From Amycolatopsis sp. DSM 110486 (GTDB lineage: Bacteria > Actinomycetota > Actinomycetes > Mycobacteriales > Pseudonocardiaceae): a stretch of 64,000 bases of DNA. Positions 8,624-16,534 of this stretch are shown in pieces; the first letter of the stretch is position 1, and each line of letters starts with the position of its first letter. The notes beneath the pieces were generated by a model. It was not told where the DNA came from. It saw nothing but the letters and a program-made list of their open reading frames with translations, and searched no databases. A program made the position numbers and the translations under genes. The stretch covers positions 2,619,001-2,683,000 of the forward strand of contig NZ_CP080519.1 in NCBI RefSeq assembly GCF_019468465.1, read 5' to 3'.

Positions 8624-9421
8624 TCACACGAGCGGACGGCCCTCGCGGTAGCGCTTGCGGAGGTCGCGCAGGTACGCGTTGTAGGGGAACCGCTGCACGC
8701 TGCGCGGGAGGCGCCGCACGACGTGTCCGATGCCGCGCATGAGACGTTCGAATGTGCGCTGATCGTATTCGGTCCACGACAGCCGCATGTGCTCGCGGAA
8801 ACACGCGGGCAGGAACCCGGTCGTCACGAACCGGTGGAACCGCCCGAACACCAGCGCGACCGGCCGCGGCAGGAACCGCAGGTCGACGAGGTCCCCGAGG
8901 TACGCGCGGGTGCGGTCGTCGAAGGTGACGCGTTGGAGCCCCTCGGCCCAGTACTTCGCGAACGCCTCGCGGTCCTCGGGCCACATCTCCGGCCGCACCT
9001 GCAACGTCGTGCCGAGCACCACGGCCTCGGCGTACAGCTCCTCGGGCGCGGCGCCACCGAAGAACGCCACGTGGACGTCCTCGAGTCCCTTGTAGAGACA
9101 CGCGGCAACCCAGAGCTGCAGCTCCGGATCGAAGGCGTTGTAACCGACGGGGCTGTCCTTTGTGGATCTGACGTGCCGATGAGACCCGTTGACCGCCCTG
9201 CGGTACGCCTTGCGCTCGTCGTCGGTCCCGAACGTCGCGACCGCCAAATAGGTCCCCGTGGTGCGCGCGCGTTTGACCGGGTGCCTGAACAGGTTCCCGC
9301 TCTCGACACTGCTCTCCATCACCCCGTACCCCACCGGGGCCCGCCCGAGCTGCATGATCACGTTGGCGCTGCCGGCCATCAGCCCCATTCCGACCATGGC
9401 CTTCTTGAGCGCGTCACCCAT
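8624..9421 (-). CDS. Oxygenase MpaB family protein (DUF2236)
   Basis: 265 aa from ATG at 9421 with GGGAGG about 6 nt upstream; the in-frame TTG at 9442 is less likely. All-helical family including fungal MpaB and rubber-degrading latex clearing protein, several of which bind haem b. Typical parts: NLFRHPVKRARTTGTYLAVA near 49-68, GTDDERKAYRRAVNGSHRHV (about 71-90), a conserved Arg/His-rich core, and ELQLWVAACLYKGL near 106. The C-terminal FERLMRGIGHVVRRLP segment is also typical. Substrate unknown; oxidative cleavage of a lipid or isoprenoid is a guess from the family. Confidence 0.85.
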   Translation of the reverse strand: MGDALKKAMVGMGLMAGSANVIMQLGRAPVGYGVMESSVESGNLFRHPVKRARTTGTYLAVATFGTDDERKAYRRAVNGSHRHVRSTKDSPVGYNAFDPELQLWVAACLYKGLEDVHVAFFGGAAPEELYAEAVVLGTTLQVRPEMWPEDREAFAKYWAEGLQRVTFDDRTRAYLGDLVDLRFLPRPVALVFGRFHRFVTTGFLPACFREHMRLSWTEYDQRTFERLMRGIGHVVRRLPRSVQRFPYNAYLRDLRKRYREGRPLV

Positions 9422-9733
9422 GGCGCCTCCCGTCGGGATCAAGGAAACGCGACTGTTTACGTCGAGTCAAGAGCCGCCCGAGCCGCGTCCACGCTCCCGA
9501 GCCATCAGCCGAGGTGATCCCCGCCGCACTCGACCGGGGAGGTCGCGGCCACGCGGTTCACGCTGATCTAACGTGAGGCCCCGAGTCGCCAGTGAGGGCG
9601 GCCCGCTCCCGCGGACGGGTTGGGCGGCGCCCCGCGGTGGCCGCCGGGCTGGAGAAGCCGGGGGTGAAACCCCAGGCGCGTCGGCGGCGCGTCCCAGCGA
9701 GTCAGGGCGTGTGGCGTGCCGAAGGTGTTCCGA
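9422..9733. other. Intergenic region between divergent MpaB-family and SulP genes
   Basis: About 310 bp of promoter-side DNA. I find no ORF with family character on either strand, no strong hairpin and no clear -10/-35 pair. The short ORFs here have Arg/Pro/Gly-rich translations typical of shadow frames. Confidence 0.5.
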
Positions 9734-11194
9734 ATGGCCCGGCCGGCGTGGTTGTCGCCGAAGGTGGCGCGGGTGGAGGTGCTCGGCGGGCTCGTCGTGG
9801 CGCTCGCGCTGATCCCCGAGGCGATCTCGTTCTCGATCATCGCCGGCGTCGACCCGCGGGTGGGGCTGTGCGCCTCGTTCACGATGGCCGTGGTGATCTC
9901 GATCGTGGGCGGGCGCCCGGCGATGATCTCGGCCGCGACGGGGGCGATCGCGCTGGTCGTGGCGCCGCTGGCGCGTGAGTACGGGTTCGGCTACCTCATC
10001 GCGACGGTGATCCTCGGTGGTCTGATCCAGATCCTGCTCGGCGCGCTCGGCGTGGCCAAGCTGATGCGGTTCGTGCCGCGCAGCGTGATGGTCGGGTTCG
10101 TCAACGCGCTGGCCATCCTGATCTTCCTGGCGCAGCTGCCGTCGCTGATCGACGTGCCGTGGCCGGTCTACCCGCTCTTCGCCGGCGGCCTGCTGCTGAT
10201 GGTCTTCCTGCCCCGGCTCACCAAGGTCGTGCCGGCGCCGCTGATCTCGATCGTCGTCCTCACCGCGCTCACGATCGGCGCCGGCATCACCGTGCCGACC
10301 GTCGGCGACAAGGGCGCGCTGCCGTCCTCGCTGCCCGTGCCCGGGGTGCCCGACGTGCCGTTCACGATGAACACCCTCACCCTGCTCGCGCCGTACGCGA
10401 TCGCGTTCGCGCTGGTCGGGCTCATGGAATCGATGATGACGGCCCAGCTCGTCGACGACATCACCGACACCCCGTCGAGCAAGACCCGCGAGGCCATCGG
10501 CCAGGGCATCGCCAACGTCGTCACCGGCATCTTCGGCGGAATGGGCGGCTGCGCGATGATCGGGCAGACCATGATCAACGTCAGGACCGCCGGCTCCCGC
10601 ACGCGCCTGTCGACGTTCCTGGCCGGCACGTTCCTGATCATCCTGTGCATCGTCTTCGGCCCGCTCGTCTCGCGGATCCCGATGGCCGCGCTCGTGGCCG
10701 TGATGGTGCTCGTCGCGTTCGGCACGTTCGACTGGCACAGCGTCGCCCCCGCCACGCTCAAGCGGATGCCCGCCGGCGAGATCACGGTCATGGTGATCAC
10801 CGTCGCCGTCGTGGTGGCCACCAGCAACCTCGCGATCGGCGTGGTCGTCGGCACGATCACCGCGATGGTCATCTTCGCGCGCCGCGTCGCGCGGCTGCTC
10901 GACGTGACCGCCGCCGTGGACCCGGACGGCAACCAGGTCGTCTACGCGGTCACCGGCGAGCTGTTCTTCGCCTCCAGCAACGACCTCGTCTCCCGCTTCG
11001 ACTACTTCGGCGACCCCGCCCACGTCGTCCTCGACCTCACCGACGCCCACATCTGGGACGCCTCCACCGTCGCCGCGCTCGACGCCATCACCACGAAGTA
11101 CGCCGCACGCGGCAAAACCGTCGAGATCGTCGGCCTCAACTCCCCGAGCGCCCGCATGCACGACCGGCTCACCGGCGAGCTCACGGCGCACTAG
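9734..11194 (+). CDS. SulP-family anion transporter with C-terminal STAS domain
   Basis: 486 aa from ATG at 9734, chosen because GAAGG lies 8 nt upstream; in-frame GTG at 9716 would add six residues. Membrane part with about 11-12 hydrophobic segments starting LGGLVVALALIPEAISFSI, the SulP signature region (GVDPRVGLCASF) and conserved GLMESMMTAQLVDDITD (near 235-250). It ends in a cytoplasmic STAS domain (about 395-480) with VLDLTDAHIWDASTVAALD. SulP proteins import sulfate, bicarbonate or carboxylates; short bacterial ones are hard to split by substrate. The stop codon shares the CTAG palindrome with the convergent LysR gene (4-bp overlap). Confidence 0.9.
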   Translation: MARPAWLSPKVARVEVLGGLVVALALIPEAISFSIIAGVDPRVGLCASFTMAVVISIVGGRPAMISAATGAIALVVAPLAREYGFGYLIATVILGGLIQILLGALGVAKLMRFVPRSVMVGFVNALAILIFLAQLPSLIDVPWPVYPLFAGGLLLMVFLPRLTKVVPAPLISIVVLTALTIGAGITVPTVGDKGALPSSLPVPGVPDVPFTMNTLTLLAPYAIAFALVGLMESMMTAQLVDDITDTPSSKTREAIGQGIANVVTGIFGGMGGCAMIGQTMINVRTAGSRTRLSTFLAGTFLIILCIVFGPLVSRIPMAALVAVMVLVAFGTFDWHSVAPATLKRMPAGEITVMVITVAVVVATSNLAIGVVVGTITAMVIFARRVARLLDVTAAVDPDGNQVVYAVTGELFFASSNDLVSRFDYFGDPAHVVLDLTDAHIWDASTVAALDAITTKYAARGKTVEIVGLNSPSARMHDRLTGELTAH

Positions 11195-12072
11195 AGCACC
11201 GATCGCGCGAACTCGATCAATGTGCGCGCGGCGGGACCACTCGGACCGTCGGCCCGCCACGCCAACGCGAGCTGACCGCGCAGCCGCGGCCGCAGCTGCA
11301 GCGTGTGGAGCTCGGTGGCGTAGTACCGCGCAAGGGATTCCGGCACGATCGCCACGCCGAGGCCGCGGATCGCCAGCTGTGCCAGCACGTTCGGGTCGCT
11401 GGCCTCGATCGTCACGCGCGGGAGGACCCCCGCCGTCGCGAAGCCGCGGTCGAGGACCCCGCGCACGCCCGTACCCTTCGGCAGGCAGATCAGGCCGCGG
11501 CCGGCCAGGTCGGCCAACGTGACCTCCGAACGGGCGGCCAGATCGTCGGAGACAGCGGTAACGGCGACGACGGCCTCGTCGAGCACCACCTGCGCGGCGA
11601 GACCCGCGGGCACGCCGTCGGCGAGGCCGATCACGGCGACGTCGAGGCGGCCTTCGCGCAGCGCTTCGACCATCACGTCGGAGTTGGCCTCGCCCAGGGT
11701 GATCTCGACGCCCGGGTAGCGCTCGGCGAAACCGGCGAGGAAGTCCGGCAACGCGACCGGCCCCGCCGACGTCACGATCCCCATCGCCACCTGCCCGCGG
11801 ACGAGGCCCTCGTGCTCGGCCACCGTCTCGCGCACGGCGGCCACCGCGGCGAGCGCGGCACGGGCGTGGGGCAACGCGGCGGCGCCGACGTCGGTGAGCC
11901 GCACCGCGCGCGCCGACCGGTCGAACAACGGCTGCCCCAGCTCGCGTTCCAGGCGCCGGATCTGCGCACTGACGCCCGGCTGCGCGACGTGCATCCGGGC
12001 CGCGGCGCGCGTGAAGTTGGCTTCTTCGGCGACGGCCACGAAGTACTCGAGCTGGTGCAGTTCCATAAGCAT
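11191..12072 (-). CDS. LysR-family transcriptional regulator
   Basis: 293 aa from ATG 12072, where AGGA lies 9 nt upstream; a second ATG at 12066 begins MELHQLEYFVAVAEE, the common family start, so either may be used. Winged helix-turn-helix at residues 3-62 (NFTRAAARMHVAQPGVSAQIRRLE split by the turn), then a periplasmic-binding-like effector domain from about 90 (GIVTSAGPVALPDFLAGF). It is divergent from the FAD-dependent oxidoreductase at 12137 with 64 bp between the starts, the classical LysR arrangement, so it very likely controls that gene. The effector is unknown. Confidence 0.92.
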   Translation of the reverse strand: MLMELHQLEYFVAVAEEANFTRAAARMHVAQPGVSAQIRRLERELGQPLFDRSARAVRLTDVGAAALPHARAALAAVAAVRETVAEHEGLVRGQVAMGIVTSAGPVALPDFLAGFAERYPGVEITLGEANSDVMVEALREGRLDVAVIGLADGVPAGLAAQVVLDEAVVAVTAVSDDLAARSEVTLADLAGRGLICLPKGTGVRGVLDRGFATAGVLPRVTIEASDPNVLAQLAIRGLGVAIVPESLARYYATELHTLQLRPRLRGQLALAWRADGPSGPAARTLIEFARSVL

Positions 12073-12113
12073 TGATTCTAGTCCTGGGAAGCACTATCTC
12101 TTGGACTTCTCAA
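12072..12113. promoter_or_regulatory. Imperfect inverted repeat in the LysR/oxidoreductase promoter
   Basis: TTGA-N4-AGTCC (12072-12084) faces GGACT-N2-TCAA (12103-12113): the inner arms match exactly and the outer ones are offset by two bases. Size and place suit a LysR regulatory site, but the symmetry is weak. Confidence 0.3.
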
Positions 12114-12136
12114 AGGCCCCGAGCCACGCTGGAGTC

Positions 12137-13279
12137 ATGCAAACCTGCACCCCTGGCCAGGACGGCTATCGCGAGGAAATCGCCGGTTTCCAGACCGGCA
12201 TCGAGTCGGCGCCGAAGCTGGTCGTCGCCGCCGCGACGGCCGCCGACGTCGCCGAGGCCGTGGGCAACGCCGCGACCCGCGACCTGCCCGTGGCCGTCCA
12301 GGCGACCGGCCACGGCCTGCGCGCCCCGGCCGACGGGGTGCTGATCTCGACGCGGCGTATGACCAACGTCGAGATCGACCCGGCCGACGCCGTCGCCCGG
12401 GTCGGGGCCGGCACCACCTGGGGCAAGGTGCTCGAGGCCGCCGCCGAGCACGGGCTCGCGCCGCTCAGCGGTTCGGCTCCCGGCGTCGGCGTGGTCGGCT
12501 ACACGCTCGGCGGCGGCTTCAGCCTGCTCGGGCGCCGCTACGGCCTCGCCGCCGACCACGTGCGCTCCGCCGAAGTCGTGACCGCCGACGGCAGGATCGA
12601 ACGCACCACCGACCTCGGCGCCGGCGTGATCACCGCGTTGGAGTTCGGCCTCGTCCCGGTGACCAGCCTGTACGGCGGCGGCCTCTACTTCGACACCCCG
12701 AAGGTGCCGGACGTCCTGCGCACCTGGCGTGACTGGACCGCCGATCTCCCCGACACGCTCACCACGTCACTCGCCCTGATCCCCTACCCGGACCTGCCGA
12801 TGGTGCCGGAACCGTTGCGCGGCAGGCACATCGCCCATGTCCGCGTCGCCCACCTCGGCGACGACGGCCCGCGGCTCGTCGCACCTCTGCACGCGCTGGG
12901 ACCGCTCGTGGACACGCTCAAGACCATGCCGTTCACCGACTCCGGCTCCATCGCCGCCGAGCCGCCGCACCCCCACGCGTACCTCGGCGACAACCGCGTC
13001 GTCGCGCAGCTGCCCGACACCACGATCGACGCGATCCTGGAGCACGCCGGCCCTGGCGCGCCCGTGCCGACCGTGCTGATCGTCGACCTCCTCGGCGGCG
13101 CCTACGCCCACGCGAAGGCCCCGGACTTCACCCCCGACTCGCGCTACACGATCCGCGTTCTGTCCGTTTTGGACGAATCCGGACCGGACCCGGTACGCGC
13201 GGCCCACGCCAAACTGTTTGTCCCACTCACCGCGACAGGCCGGTTGCGCAGTTTCGTGTACGGGCAGCCGCTCTCCTAA
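12137..13279 (+). CDS. FAD-binding (PCMH/BBE-type) oxidoreductase
   Basis: 380 aa from ATG at 12137. The PCMH flavin domain is clear: LVVAAATAADVAEAV near 35-50, LPVAVQATGHG (about 56-66, the His/Gly loop touching FAD), VARVGAGTTWGKVLEAA, and SGSAPGVGVVGYTLGGGFSLLGRRYG (split around residues 113-138) covering the flavin phosphate loop. The usual His-Cys double linkage seen in berberine-bridge enzymes is absent: the second motif has no Cys, and the protein is shorter than the usual 450 aa and lacks a clear BBE C-terminus. Under control of the divergent LysR gene. Substrate unknown. Confidence 0.85.
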   Translation: MQTCTPGQDGYREEIAGFQTGIESAPKLVVAAATAADVAEAVGNAATRDLPVAVQATGHGLRAPADGVLISTRRMTNVEIDPADAVARVGAGTTWGKVLEAAAEHGLAPLSGSAPGVGVVGYTLGGGFSLLGRRYGLAADHVRSAEVVTADGRIERTTDLGAGVITALEFGLVPVTSLYGGGLYFDTPKVPDVLRTWRDWTADLPDTLTTSLALIPYPDLPMVPEPLRGRHIAHVRVAHLGDDGPRLVAPLHALGPLVDTLKTMPFTDSGSIAAEPPHPHAYLGDNRVVAQLPDTTIDAILEHAGPGAPVPTVLIVDLLGGAYAHAKAPDFTPDSRYTIRVLSVLDESGPDPVRAAHAKLFVPLTATGRLRSFVYGQPLS

Positions 13280-13389
13280 GTCGATCTTAAGTTTTCACCG
13301 GAGCTCTCGACGCCCGCGGCGCGCTGAGTACATTTGCGCCAGGCCAGTCGAATTCTGGGGGCTGGCACTACTGGGAAGGTTCACCGCGA

Positions 13390-13818
13390 ATGGGTATTCA
13401 GGATTCTTCGCGCCGTTTTTCCCGGCTGGGCGCGGTCGTCGCGGCGACCGCGGTCGCCGGGGGCGTGCTGCTCACCGGCGCCACGGCCGAGGCGGCACCG
13501 CAGTCGGCCAACGCGTGTTCGGGCACCCACCAGGCGGGCGGCGCGCCGCAGGTCTGGAGCAAGGCGTCGCACTCGGGCTGCAGCGTGTTCGGCTCGCCGG
13601 GCCGCAAGCAGGGCTACAGCTTCACCGTGACGAACAACCAGACCGCCTGCGTGCAGGGCTGGGGATTCGACTCGGCGCACCCGAAGGGCGGCTGGTTCGA
13701 CATCGGCTGCGGCGTTTCCGGGCACATGACCGTGCCGTGGGGAAATGTGCTGGGCGAACCGCAGGTGCGGGTGAAGAGCGTTTCCCTCCTGCCGACGCTG
13801 CTCGACTGGTACAACTGA
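13390..13818 (+). CDS. Small secreted protein with four cysteines, unknown function
   Basis: 142 aa; ATG preceded by GGAAGG at 9 nt. N-terminal SRRFSRLGAVVAATAVAGGV and an AEAAPQS cleavage region (near residue 36) make a Sec-type signal peptide. The mature part of about 105 aa has four Cys (in NACSG, SGCSV, TACVQ, IGCGV), enough for two disulfides, and many Gly, Trp and aromatic residues, suggesting a compact beta-rich extracellular domain. I do not recognise the family. It is monocistronic: no close upstream gene, and a perfect terminator 14 bp after the stop. Secretion is inferred from the signal peptide. Confidence 0.75.
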   Translation: MGIQDSSRRFSRLGAVVAATAVAGGVLLTGATAEAAPQSANACSGTHQAGGAPQVWSKASHSGCSVFGSPGRKQGYSFTVTNNQTACVQGWGFDSAHPKGGWFDIGCGVSGHMTVPWGNVLGEPQVRVKSVSLLPTLLDWYN

Positions 13819-13831
13819 TTTTCTGAAACCG

Positions 13832-13877
13832 CGGCCGGCGAATTCATTTCCCCGATGAATTCGCCGGCCGTTTCTTT
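13832..13877 (+). terminator. Strong intrinsic terminator of the secreted-protein gene
   Basis: A perfect 16-bp stem (CGGCCGGCGAATTCAT, 13832-13847, against 13855-13870), 7-nt loop and downstream TTTCTTT. It begins 14 bp after the stop codon at 13818. Confidence 0.92.
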
Positions 13878-14096
13878 CACTTCTCACCCCCGGCGGTTGC
13901 CCTTTCTCCACTCGCTCCGCACGCCCGCCAACGCCTGACCACAACTGGGCGTTTTGTGCGGTTTCGGGGCACTTCGCGCGGTCTCGTGGGACCGTCTGCC
14001 CTCAACCGTCGGCCGCCTGCCAGTGACCGCTCCGCAGGTGTTCACGCGGCGTTGGTGTCGGCTGGATTGGATGGACGGTCGACACCACCCCCGCGT

Positions 14097-14102
14097 GAGG
14101 AG
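14097..14102 (+). promoter_or_regulatory. Shine-Dalgarno GAGGAG fixing the TTG start of phospholipase C
   Basis: GAGGAG is 7 nt upstream of TTG 14110. In-frame GTG 14095 overlaps this site and the frame is open back to 13954, so the ribosome site decides the start. Confidence 0.75.
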
Positions 14103-14109
14103 TTTTGCC

Positions 14110-16149
14110 TTGTCCGCCGACCCCACCACCCCCACCCCCGAGCCCGACTCCGGCACCACCCGCCGCCGGTTCCTGCAGGGCGCGGGCGTCGCCGCCGGAG
14201 CGCTGATGTTCGGCGGGATCGCCGACGCGGGCACCGCGGACGCCGCCACCCTGGGCAGCAACGGCCTGCCGCGAGGGTTCAAAGGCGACCTGTCCGACCT
14301 GAGACACGTCGTGATCCTGATGCAAGAGAACCGTTCGCTCGACCACTACTTCGGCACGTTCCCCGGTGTGCGCGGCTTCAATGACAAGCAGGCGCTGAAG
14401 TTCCAGGACGGCACCACCGTCTTCCAGCAGAAGGACAAGACCGGCGCCACCGTGACGCCGAAGGTCGACGACGGCATGTGGGGCAACGACCACGGCGCCT
14501 GGGGCGACGTCGCGCACCGCAGCTGGGACCAGTGGGTGCAGCACAACGGCGCGAGCTGCATGAACTACCACAGCGACGGCTACATGAGCTTCTACCACTC
14601 GGTGGCGGCCCAGTACACGATCGCCGACCAGAACTTCTGCTCCGAGTTCGGCCCGACCGACCCGAACCGCAAGTACCTGTGGAGCGGCACGTCCAACACC
14701 GAGACCGGCAACACGGACGAGTCGAACTACAGCCGCCCGTGGATCACCGTGCCCGAGCAGCTGCAGCAGGCCGGCATCGACTGGCGCCTCTACTCCGACA
14801 ACAGCGGCACCGGCCGCCAGGGCTACCTCAGCTCGTGGATCGGCGACTACGGCGACAACGAGCTCAAGTACTTCAAGGGTTTCGAACCCAACGGCCTGAG
14901 CCCGCTGGACCCGAAGCTGCAGCCCGGCACCGGCCTGATCTGGCGCGGCAACGCCACCTACTACGCCGGCAAGACCACGCCGAACGACGACTCCGACGCC
15001 AACCTGCGGGCCGTCCTCAAGGACTTGCGCGACGCCTGCCAGCCGGGCGCCGAGCACCCGCTGCCGGCCGTCTCGTGGATCGTCGCGCCCTACGGCTGGT
15101 CCGAGCACCCGGACGCCGACACGCTGCACGGCGAGCGCTACGTCAAAGAGGTGCTCGACATCCTGCAGGGCAACCCGGACATCTGGAACCACACGCTCTT
15201 CATCCTCAACTACGACGAGAACGACGGAAAGTTCGACCACGTGCTCCCGCCGTGGCCCGAGGCCGGCACCGCTGGCGAGTACACCGGCTCGTACCCGCTC
15301 GGCTTCGGCCCGCGCGTGCCGATGCTGCTCGTGTCGCCGTGGTCGCGCGGTGGCTACGTCGCTTCGGAGGTCTTCGACCACACGTCGACGATCAAGTTCC
15401 TGGAGAAGTGGGCGGCGCACCTCGGCAAGCCGTTCACCTGCCCCAACATCAGCGACTGGCGCCGCTCGATCGCCGGTGACCTGACGAGCGCGCTCGACTT
15501 CGCCCACCCGCAGACCGGGCCGGCGACGTTCGCGGACCCGGCGGCCGAGCAGCCGGTGAAGGTCGCGGCCGGCCACATGAAGCCGCGGCCGCTGAGCTTC
15601 CACCCGCACGCCACGGTCACGCAGGACCACAAGGGCAAGGTCACGGCGAAGATGACGCTGGCCGGCGGCGACAAGGGCAAGGCCGTGAGCTTCCAGGTCT
15701 TCCCGGACAAGCTCAAGCCGTTCACCAGCACGCCGTTCACGGTCACCGAGCGCAAGTCGCAGTCCTACACCTGGGACACCTCCGCCACCGGCGGTGAGTA
15801 CGCGTTCTCGATCTACGCCAACGACGGCTTCGTGCGTTCGTTCGCGGGCAAGGTCACCTCGTCCGGGCACGACCCGCGCGTGGACGCCGACCTGCTGCAG
15901 CCGACGGTGCTGGTGCGCGAGCAGCACGTGCGCTTCACGCTGCACAACGACAACCTGCTCAAGCCGATGCACTACAAGCTGACCGCGAACGACTTCAGCG
16001 GCGGGACCAAGACCGTCACGGTGCTCGGCCTGCTGCCGGCGATCGTGAACTGGCCGACCGAGAACGGCTACTACGACGTGGTCATCACGGTCGAGGGCGA
16101 CTCGACGTGGCAGCAGCGCTACGCCGGCCGGATCGGTGAGGACTGCTAG
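14110..16149 (+). CDS. Tat-exported phosphocholine-type phospholipase C
   Basis: 679 aa from TTG at 14110. A twin-arginine signal (TTRRRFLQGAGVAAGALMFG) directs folded export. The phosphoesterase domain (about 55-460) starts with HVVILMQENRSLDHYFGTF, whose Glu-Asn-Arg-Ser holds the catalytic nucleophile region of the PlcH/PlcN/acid phosphatase A superfamily. It continues through NFCSEFGPTDPNRKYLWSG and ends near NYDENDGKFDHVLPP. Two C-terminal DUF756 beta domains follow (about 490-590 and 595-675), as in the phosphocholine-specific enzymes. It would hydrolyse phosphatidylcholine or sphingomyelin outside the cell, for phosphate scavenging or attack on eukaryotic membranes. Monocistronic, with a terminator after it. 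Confidence 0.92.
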   Translation: MSADPTTPTPEPDSGTTRRRFLQGAGVAAGALMFGGIADAGTADAATLGSNGLPRGFKGDLSDLRHVVILMQENRSLDHYFGTFPGVRGFNDKQALKFQDGTTVFQQKDKTGATVTPKVDDGMWGNDHGAWGDVAHRSWDQWVQHNGASCMNYHSDGYMSFYHSVAAQYTIADQNFCSEFGPTDPNRKYLWSGTSNTETGNTDESNYSRPWITVPEQLQQAGIDWRLYSDNSGTGRQGYLSSWIGDYGDNELKYFKGFEPNGLSPLDPKLQPGTGLIWRGNATYYAGKTTPNDDSDANLRAVLKDLRDACQPGAEHPLPAVSWIVAPYGWSEHPDADTLHGERYVKEVLDILQGNPDIWNHTLFILNYDENDGKFDHVLPPWPEAGTAGEYTGSYPLGFGPRVPMLLVSPWSRGGYVASEVFDHTSTIKFLEKWAAHLGKPFTCPNISDWRRSIAGDLTSALDFAHPQTGPATFADPAAEQPVKVAAGHMKPRPLSFHPHATVTQDHKGKVTAKMTLAGGDKGKAVSFQVFPDKLKPFTSTPFTVTERKSQSYTWDTSATGGEYAFSIYANDGFVRSFAGKVTSSGHDPRVDADLLQPTVLVREQHVRFTLHNDNLLKPMHYKLTANDFSGGTKTVTVLGLLPAIVNWPTENGYYDVVITVEGDSTWQQRYAGRIGEDC

Positions 16150-16165
16150 TCCTGCTTCGCCGCAG

Positions 16166-16198
16166 CGGCCGGTGGATCCTTCACGGGTCCGCCGGCCG
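16166..16198. terminator. Bidirectional hairpin between phospholipase C and a convergent gene
   Basis: Arms CGGCCGGTGGATCC (16166-16179) and 16185-16198 pair over 14 bp with two G-U wobbles and a 5-nt loop. It abuts the stop codon of the leftward gene at 16199 and follows the phospholipase stop by 16 bp. There is no clear U tract. Confidence 0.6.
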
Positions 16199-16486
16199 TC
16201 AGCGTTTGTTCCGGCGGACGCGGTCGAGCCAGGAGAAGTCGCTGCTCTGGTAGCGCGCGAGCTCGGCGGCGTGGAAATCGCGGCGCGTCTCCTTGAGCGC
16301 GTCCCAGCCGTCTTCGGCGGCGCGACGGCCGCGTCGGCGTGCCCGGACGTCGAACATCGCCGCGGTCGCCACCACGACCACCACGGCTCCCACGAGGATC
16401 ACCAGCAACGTCACAGCCCCCACCACCCAGAGTAATTCGCAGGTCACGGGCGCGAACCCGCCGCGCGGGTGCCCGTGATCGTCCAC
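16199..16486 (-). CDS. Small single-pass membrane protein, unknown function
   Basis: 95 aa from GTG at 16486 with GGGAG 5 nt upstream; an internal GTG at 16447 would give 82 aa. One long hydrophobic segment (LLWVVGAVTLLVILVGAVVV, about 18-40) is followed by a cytoplasmic-type basic stretch RARRRGRR and a charged helical tail that may form a short coiled coil. No catalytic motif. Divergent from the acyltransferase with 48 bp between starts, and convergent with phospholipase C. I do not recognise the family; similar short anchors are common near actinobacterial envelope genes. Confidence 0.6.
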   Translation of the reverse strand: MDDHGHPRGGFAPVTCELLWVVGAVTLLVILVGAVVVVVATAAMFDVRARRRGRRAAEDGWDALKETRRDFHAAELARYQSSDFSWLDRVRRNKR

Positions 16487-16534
16487 CTATACTCCCACCG
16501 CAGCCAGGCGATTGGGGTCGATTTCTTGCGAACG

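Noticed and set aside
11894..12136. Upstream extension of the FAD oxidoreductase frame
   Set aside because: It overlaps the divergent LysR gene antisense and lacks family character; ATG 12137 starts the recognisable protein.
13832..13877. Inverted repeat as a mobile-element end
   Set aside because: Its position right after a stop codon and the U-rich tail make it an ordinary intrinsic terminator; no transposase is near.
14870..14900. TTCGAA-containing stretch resembling a tRNA T-arm
   Set aside because: Inside the phospholipase C coding region and no acceptor or anticodon stem can be formed around it.
14002..15972. 656-codon leftward ORF under phospholipase C
   Set aside because: Antisense shadow; valine- and arginine-rich repetitive translation with no motif.
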